Shown piece by piece: positions 58,169-64,000 of a DNA stretch of 64,000 bases. The position numbers and the translations under genes are program-made. Source of the stretch: JARFQH01 sp963825595 (GTDB taxonomy: Bacteria; Desulfobacterota; Desulfobacteria; Desulfobacterales; SG8-13); contig CAWGUE010000022.1 of NCBI GenBank assembly GCA_963825595.1, positions 1-64,000 on the forward strand, given 5' to 3'. Position 1 is the first letter of the stretch, and every line of letters starts with the position of its first letter. A model generated the notes under the pieces. That model was not told the origin of the DNA and ran no database searches. It saw only the letters and a program-made list of their open reading frames with translations.

Positions 58169-59686
58169 ATGGCAACGGAAACCCGCAATTGCCAAAACGG
58201 GGTCATAAAAGGGATGCTTCAAGATCAATCGCCTTTTCTGACGACCTTGCTGGACACCATTCCCAACCCGGTCTTTTTCAAGAACGTCGATGGCATTTAT
58301 CAGGGCTGCAACAAGGCCTTTGCGGAACAGATCCTGGGATTGCCCAAAGAGAAAATTGTCGGCTGTTCGCTTTTCGATCTGCCAGAGGCCATACCCGGTG
58401 AACTGGCCGCAGTGTATTTCCGGCAGGACGAGGACTTGATTCGGAATCAGGGAACCCAGTTTTATGAATCGATCGTGCGCTGCACCGACGGTGTCGAGCG
58501 GCATTTTTTGTTCAACAAGGCCACCTATTTTGACGCCCAGGGGCAGGTGGATGGCATCGTGGGCGTCATGCTGGATATCTCCGCACGCAAGAAGACGGAA
58601 GATGCCTTAAGGCGAAGTGAGGAAAGATTCCGCAGGCTCTTCGAGGACGCTGTTTTGGGCATATTTCAATCCGATGCAGACGGGGAAATTTTTAGCGTGA
58701 ACCCGGCTTTTGCACACATGTTCGGGTACGAATCGCCGGAGGGCCTTCTGGCCGATGTGGGCCAAGATGCGGTCAGACTGTATGCCAATCCTGCCGATCG
58801 ATCACAGAATATCCGGAACGTCATTGAAAGGGATGCGCCCTTTCAAAAAGAAACGCTGTATCGCCGCCAAGACGGCACGATCTTTACGGGTAATTTTCAT
58901 GCCTGGAAGGTCAAAGACGAAAATAATTGTCTGCTTTATTTAGAAGGTTTCGTCGAAGATATTACGAAACGCAAGCAAATCGAAGAGTCGTTGCGTGAAT
59001 CGGAAAGTCGCCTGCGCTTTCTTTCCTCCAGGCTCTTGTCGGCCCAGGAAAGTGAAAGCCGGCGTATTTCCATGGAAATACACGATGCCCTGGGGCAAAA
59101 CCTTGCCGTTCTGAAACTCCAGATCGAATCCGTGGTCAAACAGCTGCGCAAGGATCAGAGAAGCCTCAAAGAAGACTGCCGAAAGTCCTTAGAGCTCATC
59201 GATCAGACAATTGAAAGCGGGCGCAACCTTGCGCGGGATTTGAGCCCTTCCATCATCCAAGACCTGAAAATCGGCGGAACTCTTCGATGGATGCTCGATG
59301 AGTTTAAAATTCAAAACAAGATCAAGACATCCCTGGAAATGGGCGACATCGACGATTTGTTTTCCGACGCAGATCAGATAATTATCTACCGTATTTTTCA
59401 GGAGGTTCTCAGAAACATTCAAAAACATGCCGATGCCCGGAACATTTCGGTCCTCATCAGAAAAGAAGGCCAGAATGCCATTTTTCAGATCGAAGACGAC
59501 GGCAATGGATTCGATTTCGAGGAATACTGGAATCGGCATGTGGCCGAAAGAGGCCTGGGACTGGCGGCCTTGGATGAGCGTTCGCGCATGCTGGGCGGAA
59601 CACTCGACATTTGCAGCCGGAAGGGCAAGGGCACGCGAATAACCCTGAAAATACCCATCAGCGGCGCCATCAGCTTTTCACTATGA
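58169..59686 (+). CDS. PAS-PAS histidine kinase (NarX/DegS type)
   Basis: 505 residues, no membrane helix. PAS1 at ~22-140 (LLDTIPNPVFFKNVDGIYQGCNKAF), PAS2 at ~155-275 (LFEDAVLGIFQSDADGEIFSVNPAFAHMFGY), then the HisKA_3 dimer helix with the phosphoacceptor His in RRISMEIHDALGQNLAVLKLQ. The HATPase_c domain has N-box EVLRNIQKHA, DDGNGFDFE and GLGLAALDERSRMLGG. A cytoplasmic sensor that phosphorylates the response regulator encoded immediately downstream (ATGA overlap). ATG 58169 follows GGAGG. The ligand of the PAS domains is unknown. Confidence 0.92.
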   Translation: MATETRNCQNGVIKGMLQDQSPFLTTLLDTIPNPVFFKNVDGIYQGCNKAFAEQILGLPKEKIVGCSLFDLPEAIPGELAAVYFRQDEDLIRNQGTQFYESIVRCTDGVERHFLFNKATYFDAQGQVDGIVGVMLDISARKKTEDALRRSEERFRRLFEDAVLGIFQSDADGEIFSVNPAFAHMFGYESPEGLLADVGQDAVRLYANPADRSQNIRNVIERDAPFQKETLYRRQDGTIFTGNFHAWKVKDENNCLLYLEGFVEDITKRKQIEESLRESESRLRFLSSRLLSAQESESRRISMEIHDALGQNLAVLKLQIESVVKQLRKDQRSLKEDCRKSLELIDQTIESGRNLARDLSPSIIQDLKIGGTLRWMLDEFKIQNKIKTSLEMGDIDDLFSDADQIIIYRIFQEVLRNIQKHADARNISVLIRKEGQNAIFQIEDDGNGFDFEEYWNRHVAERGLGLAALDERSRMLGGTLDICSRKGKGTRITLKIPISGAISFSL

Positions 59687-60339
59687 CCCCCTACCGCATC
59701 ATCATTGCCGACGATCACGCCATGATGCGTGACGGCATCAAAACACTTATTCAGGCGACCCCCGGCCTGAAGGTCATCGGAGAGGCCGGTGACGGTTTCG
59801 AATTGCTCAAGGTTTTAAAAACCAAAGTGCCCGATCTGATCATTCTCGATGTGGCGATGCCCGGCCTGCGGGGCATAGAGGCGGCCCATGAAATCAGAGC
59901 GCAACACCCGGAAGTGGCCGTCCTCTTTCTGAGCATGCACAAAAGCAGGGAATATCTTTCCATGGCGATCGCGGCCGGTGCAAAGGGATACTTGCTGAAA
60001 GAAAATACCGGTGCCGAACTCCTGGTGGCCATCGATCAGATCCGAAACGGAAAAACATACCTGTCACCATTTTTGGCCCAGGAGTTTTCAATCGACCTCA
60101 TCGACATTTGCCACAGTACCGCCAAGATCCAGACCGACCCATTGACCAAGAGGGAAAGGGAAGTTCTGAAATTGATTGCAGAAGGGAACACGAGCCGCCA
60201 AATCGGCAAACTGTTGTTTATCAGTCAGCGCACCGTTGACCGCCATCGCTCCAATATCAAAAAAAAACTCAAACTCAACCGCACCGCCGACCTGGTCAAA
60301 TATGCCCTCGAGAGGGATTACACCACCAATCGTTCCTGA
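59683..60339 (+). CDS. NarL/FixJ-type response regulator
   Basis: 218 residues. Receiver domain: acidic pocket IIIADDHAMMRDG, phospho-acceptor Asp in LIILDVAMPGL, Thr/Ser switch in VLFLSMHKS and Lys in AKGYLLKEN. LuxR helix-turn-helix at the end: LTKREREVLKLIAEGNTSRQIGKLLFISQRTVDRHRSNIKKKL. Partner of the overlapping kinase gene. Target genes are unknown; the PilZ genes downstream are a possibility by position only. Confidence 0.93.
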   Translation: MTPYRIIIADDHAMMRDGIKTLIQATPGLKVIGEAGDGFELLKVLKTKVPDLIILDVAMPGLRGIEAAHEIRAQHPEVAVLFLSMHKSREYLSMAIAAGAKGYLLKENTGAELLVAIDQIRNGKTYLSPFLAQEFSIDLIDICHSTAKIQTDPLTKREREVLKLIAEGNTSRQIGKLLFISQRTVDRHRSNIKKKLKLNRTADLVKYALERDYTTNRS

Positions 60340-60702
60340 GGGACGGGTTCAGCGAATACGCACTTATACCCATTTAGGGCCACGTAATTGAGTACAAGTG
60401 GGCATTGTATTGTCGGTGGTAATACATATATATACTTATGGGGGATCGTGCAGTGCTATCGGGTTACCGTCACGATCGACCTTGGAAAACCACCCCGCCC
60501 CACCGGCCGGCATCAGTCGACCTGGTGATGGTCCACCGAAATTAAGAGGGACGCAGCGGGAGGGAAGTTTTCAACGGATGAAAGGATATTAACGCGTATT
60601 TAGTCGTGTCGCTAAACGAATCAGCGCCCTGGCCGCTCACCCCGGTGAAGCGGGGTAGGGAATCAGTTCGCGCAGCGGCGCGGTGCATAGAAAGTCAGAG
60701 CA
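60340..60702. other. Intergenic region, nothing recognised
   Basis: About 360 bases between the response regulator and the first PilZ-like gene. No hairpin with a T-tract or RNA gene could be identified. Confidence 0.4.
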
Positions 60703-61017
60703 ATGGAAAAGAGATACTGCCACCGGTGTGAAACGGATACATGCATTAGCTGCCGTTATTTTACGACGAAAAGTGTCACGGCCGCATTTGACGGTAAAAT
60801 GCTCAACTACGGTTCCAGTGGCATGTATGCCGAATTGAAAACCCATTTTAAAGAAGGCACGCTCCTGCAGGTCAGAACGACGGGCCGGCCGGCCGAATGT
60901 TTCAGATCGGAAACTGAAGACGGATATCGTTCGAATTCGCTCGCCGAGGTCAGGTGGTCCAAGCCGATCACGTGTGAAGGAGACACCTGTTACGGCATTG
61001 GGCTCAAATACGTCTGA
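60703..61017 (+). CDS. PilZ-like protein with N-terminal Cys cluster
   Basis: 104 residues. MEKRYCHRCETDTCISCRYF puts four Cys in 12 residues, suggesting a bound metal. The rest (LNYGSSGMYAELKTHFKEGTLLQVRT ... SLAEVRWSKPITCEGDTCYGIGLKYV) has the strand order of PilZ: the NxSxxG-like turn and the final VRW...GIGLKYV. The RxxxR arginines expected before the barrel for cyclic di-GMP are not evident, so binding is doubtful. Seventeen bases before the next PilZ gene. Confidence 0.65.
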   Translation: MEKRYCHRCETDTCISCRYFTTKSVTAAFDGKMLNYGSSGMYAELKTHFKEGTLLQVRTTGRPAECFRSETEDGYRSNSLAEVRWSKPITCEGDTCYGIGLKYV

Positions 61018-61034
61018 AACGAAAGTGAGGATCC

Positions 61035-61541
61035 ATGAATTCGCAGGATAGAAGAATATGGCAGCGCACGTCCTGTAGTGTCCCTGCCAAATTTCGAATC
61101 GGCACTATCGGTCCGTTACATGATGCCACCATAATCAACAATAGCAGGATCGGCATCTATCTTATGGGTGAGACAGCCTTAGCTGAGGGAGAGGTGTTGC
61201 ATGTCTTTGTGGATAAGCGACAGCTTTCTTTCCATCGAGGTGATGATTTCAAGCTTTGCGAATCAACGGCCAAATGGTGCCGGCCGATATCGACACCTGA
61301 ATCGCGGCATTTCGGTATCGGCGCCCAACTGGATGGCTGGCGCCAGTCGATCGATGGCACGGCGATCCAAAAGATAGTTTACAGGTGTGACGACTGCGAG
61401 AGAGATGTGCCCTGCGATGACATCCATAAAATCGAGGGTCCGCTATACTTGTGCCCGGATTGTTTCGCTCATATGCAAAGGATCCCCGAAGGCCCCTATA
61501 AGACGGCTGCTCTGCGGTTTTTATTGGGCAATATCCTGTGA
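61035..61541 (+). CDS. PilZ-domain protein with C-terminal zinc-ribbon-like motif
   Basis: 168 residues. DRRIWQRTSCSVPAKFRIG carries the R-rich PilZ entry, ATIINNSRIGIYLMGE the turn that contacts cyclic di-GMP, and STAKWCRPISTPESRHFGIGAQLDGW the closing strands. After residue ~115, VYRCDDCERDVPCDDIHKIEGPLYLCPDCFAHM has CxxC ... CxxC spacing like a zinc ribbon. GTGAGGATCC precedes the ATG. The tandem with the upstream Cys-rich PilZ-like gene suggests a matched pair that senses c-di-GMP and metal or redox state. Confidence 0.75.
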   Translation: MNSQDRRIWQRTSCSVPAKFRIGTIGPLHDATIINNSRIGIYLMGETALAEGEVLHVFVDKRQLSFHRGDDFKLCESTAKWCRPISTPESRHFGIGAQLDGWRQSIDGTAIQKIVYRCDDCERDVPCDDIHKIEGPLYLCPDCFAHMQRIPEGPYKTAALRFLLGNIL

Positions 61542-61795
61542 TTGGCGCCCTGGTTCAGGATTTCCCTCCCCCTGATTGCCCATGGGACCGTGACGGGCAA
61601 AGACATCTTTTCCCCACGCTACGGGTCCGTATCAAACTGCCTTTTGTCGACTGCTTTTGCATGGATTAAGAAGGGCAGGGCTTGTTGGTCACGGACAAAT
61701 GTATTAGCATTATCAGTAAACCGCGTTATCCCGAACGAAAGAATATCGAAAATACAGGCACCACAGAAGCCTCATCGGCACGTGAAAGGACGATT

Positions 61796-62782
61796 ATGTT
61801 GACCAAGAGAAAGCTTGGAAGGCAGGGTCTAACCGTATCTGCGCTCGGGTTGGGTTGTATGGGAATGAGCCAGTCATATGGCGTATCTGACGAACGCGAA
61901 GCGATTGCCACGATCCACCGGGCCATTGATCTCGGCCTGACCTTTTTCGACACTGCAGAGGCTTATGGCCCATATAGTAATGAGGAACTGCTGGGACGCG
62001 GCCTGAAAGGGCGGCGTGACAAAGCGGTGATTGCGACCAAATTCGGCTTCTGCTTCGAGAAGGGTAAGATAGTCGGCCTTGACAGCCGGCCGGAGCATAT
62101 CCGAGATGTGGCTGAGGCCTCACTGCGTAGGCTCGACACCGACGTCATCGATTTGTTCTACCAGCACCGTGTCGATCCTGCCGTGCCGATCGAGGACGTG
62201 GTCGGCGTGCTTGCTGACCTGGTGCGCGAGGGTAAGGTGCGTTACATCGGCCTATCCGAGGCCGGAGTAGACATCATTCGGCGCGCCCATGCGGTGCACC
62301 CGATTTCTGCGCTGCAGAGCGAGTATTCCCTGTGGGAACGCAATCTGGAGTCAAGCCTCATTCCGCTCCTGCGTGAACTCGGCATCGGCCTCGTGCCGTT
62401 TAGTCCACTCGGCCGCGGTTTCCTGGCCGGGACGGCAAAACGTGCGGAGGATTATTCGGAAGATGATTTCCGGAGGGGCGACCCGCGCCTGCAGGGCACT
62501 CACTTCGAAGCAAACATGCAGGCAACTGCCATCGTGAGCGAAATGGCCGGGCATAAGGGGGCGACGCCGGGACAGATCGCGCTGGCATGGCTGCTGCAAA
62601 AGGGTGATGACATCGTACCCATTCCGGGAACGAAGCGGCGCCGCTATCTCGAAGAGAATGTCGAGGCCACCAAACTGGCGCTCAGTGCCGAGGAGATCGA
62701 GCGGCTCGACACGGCGCTGCCGCCGGGAATCACAGCCGGCCCCCGCTACAACGAGCGCATGATGTCGTTCGTCGACCGCTGA
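61796..62782 (+). CDS. Aldo/keto reductase
   Basis: 328 residues. LGRQGLTVSALGLGCMGMSQSYG is the AKR entry. Catalytic Asp and Tyr lie in FFDTAEAYGPYSNEELLGRGLK, Lys in AVIATKFGF, His in DLFYQHRVDP; QSEYSLWER and VPFSPLGRGFLAG follow, and IPGTKRRRYLEENV closes the NADPH site. It belongs to the AKR13/YakC-like branch, which reduces aldehydes. ATG 61796 is preferred; the longer frame to 61682 is not family sequence. Confidence 0.93.
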   Translation: MLTKRKLGRQGLTVSALGLGCMGMSQSYGVSDEREAIATIHRAIDLGLTFFDTAEAYGPYSNEELLGRGLKGRRDKAVIATKFGFCFEKGKIVGLDSRPEHIRDVAEASLRRLDTDVIDLFYQHRVDPAVPIEDVVGVLADLVREGKVRYIGLSEAGVDIIRRAHAVHPISALQSEYSLWERNLESSLIPLLRELGIGLVPFSPLGRGFLAGTAKRAEDYSEDDFRRGDPRLQGTHFEANMQATAIVSEMAGHKGATPGQIALAWLLQKGDDIVPIPGTKRRRYLEENVEATKLALSAEEIERLDTALPPGITAGPRYNERMMSFVDR

Positions 62783-63582
62783 CAACGGTATCGCCGCCAC
62801 GGGCAAGAAGGCTTTGGGTCTTCACTTTGCGGCTTATGACAAGCGCCATAGATTCTTAACAGTCTGTTAACGGATAGTGGGCGTGTCTTATGTAACGTGT
62901 CTGCGGCGGTCACAATATCCCGCCTTAAAAAAACTGGTAACCGAAAGATTTCCTTCAACAATGAACAAAAAATCCTCGCTGTTTCTTTTCATGGCCTATC
63001 ATTAAACCACCTGACTGCTGAATTCTAATATTATTGCCGGCGTGCGCATTCTAATAAGGGGCGTCGCACTGCCAGTAATGCTCAGCTTGTTTTCCCTGAT
63101 TATTTCAACGGCGACATCCCCGCGGTAGGCGCGAATTCCTGCTGGCCCGACTGGGTGATATATCGGCTACATTGCAATTCCCTCCATTGCGGCTTAGGCC
63201 ATCTTGATGATCCATTGCCGTCTCCCGAATTCCTGCAAATTGAAATGACATCGCCGTGACGTTTCTGACATGTCTGCTCGTCGCCGGCCTAAAGGGCAAA
63301 TAAGGGTTTCGAAACAATTTCTGCGCGGCAAGAGAAATCTTGAAGCCGATGCCGAAATTTGAAGTTTCAAAAAAACGATCCAAAAAATTTAACATCGCAT
63401 CGCACATGATACGTTGCGGTAGCAGTCAAGAGGGTTAGACAGTCTGTTTATTTTGACATTTACTGCATTTAATGAGAAAATATGTGTCAATATTCTTTTA
63501 TTTTTTTCCATCCTTATGAGATAAAAAACTGTAGAATTTTATAATAAAAAACATTTGTAAAAAAGAAGGAAGATTACGGATT
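62783..63582. other. Long intergenic region without supported gene
   Basis: 800 bases. An ORF on the minus strand at 63105-63407 has no family character. The last 130 bases before 63583 are A/T-rich and likely hold the promoter of the lipoprotein gene. Confidence 0.4.
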
Positions 63583-64000
63583 ATGAAAAACTTCGCCTTT
63601 TGGTCAATTTTAATATTGTCTCTGTTAACTCTATTCTCCTGCGCCACTGTCCCAACCGATTCGGTAAGACCAACCGACCAGCAACCGACAGTAAGCAATT
63701 CTATTCAGCAAAAAACCCCCGAATCACCTACGGGACTGAAAAGGAAAGTTGCCATTGCCCGTTTTACGAATGAAACAAAATATGGACAGAGTTTTTTTAT
63801 CGATAAGGATAATGACAGGATAGGGAAACAAGCGGTTGATATTTTGTCCGCAAAACTTGTCACTTCAGAGAAATTCATACTCCTTGAACGGGCTGATCTC
63901 GATAAAATTCAGAAGGAATTGAACTTAGGTAATACATCGCCACTTCGAAATATGGCCGATTATCTGATCGTTGGTTCTGTTACGGGATTCGGACGCAGGG
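63583..64000 (+). CDS. CsgG/LpoB-like lipoprotein, 3' end cut by window
   Basis: 139 residues are visible. MKNFAFWSILILSLLTLFSCATV is a lipoprotein signal with lipobox LFSC. A Gln/Thr/Pro-rich tether follows, then KRKVAIARFTNETKYGQS, DRIGKQAVDILSAKLVTSEKFILLERADLDKIQKELNLG and MADYLIVGSVTGFG, the CsgG-fold core. Family members form secretion channels for curli or act as outer-membrane lipoprotein activators; which applies needs the missing 3' part. AAGAAGGAAG lies 13 bases upstream. Confidence 0.85.
   Translation, partial: MKNFAFWSILILSLLTLFSCATVPTDSVRPTDQQPTVSNSIQQKTPESPTGLKRKVAIARFTNETKYGQSFFIDKDNDRIGKQAVDILSAKLVTSEKFILLERADLDKIQKELNLGNTSPLRNMADYLIVGSVTGFGRR

Noticed and set aside
63105..63407. 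100-codon minus-strand ORF
   Set aside because: No conserved pattern, no ribosome site, and late residues look like random translation.

Overview
The window reads as a chromosome segment of a Gram-negative anaerobe, most likely a member of the Desulfobacterota (sulfate-reducer type). This is inferred from several features: a peroxiredoxin frame in which an in-frame TGA sits at the catalytic cysteine (probable selenocysteine), DUF3786 and Tat-exported DUF362 proteins, a sigma-54 activator, outer-membrane barrel proteins and many short accessory operons. No rRNA, tRNA, CRISPR array or phage was recognised.

Layout. 1-2.2 kb: tail of a COG0523 GTPase and a frameshifted amidohydrolase. 2.7-8.9 kb: envelope genes (ThrE-type exporter, small MscS channel, DcaP-like porin, patatin lipoprotein, small outer-membrane protein), preceded by repeat-built spacers. 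9.4-14.4 kb: VapBC and BrnTA toxin-antitoxin pairs around a large MscS channel, whose 3' part is duplicated beyond BrnTA. 14.5-31.7 kb: mostly single soluble enzymes, including an alpha/beta hydrolase, dienelactone hydrolase, DUF362 protein, a candidate primase-like protein (20277-21614), DinB, metallo-hydrolase, a second patatin, a CCA-transferase-like head domain, a PPC/NTPase/endonuclease V run, ferredoxin, the Sec-peroxiredoxin and an MFS transporter. 31.8-37.3 kb: a DEP-domain/FAD-oxidoreductase fusion, WbqC, CheR and several decayed genes.

37.7-45.7 kb holds an LbtU-like barrel and a minus-strand cluster of a MacB-like ABC transporter, a MacA-like adaptor with a peptidoglycan-binding domain, and two exported proteins of unknown function, one ending in a PepSY-like domain. 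45.7-51.8 kb is anomalous. An error-riddled heavy-metal RND pump gene is bounded on both sides by almost pure A/T sequence, followed by about 2 kb of non-coding, cytosine-poor sequence and the 5' third of a second RND gene. This is best explained by a scaffold join or gap fill. 52.5-64 kb returns to ordinary content: sigma-54 activator, FKBP isomerase, YbjQ protein, a two-component pair, two PilZ-type proteins with Cys clusters, an aldo/keto reductase and a partial CsgG-like lipoprotein.

Many otherwise well-conserved genes carry one single-base frameshift, and the density rises steeply at 43-53 kb. That points to residual assembly error rather than wholesale gene decay, though some genes (SDR at 35.2 kb, DUF4143 remnant, flavin reductase) look genuinely broken. 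The two most promising leads are the Sec-peroxiredoxin with a SECIS-like hairpin and the archaeo-eukaryotic-primase-like protein.
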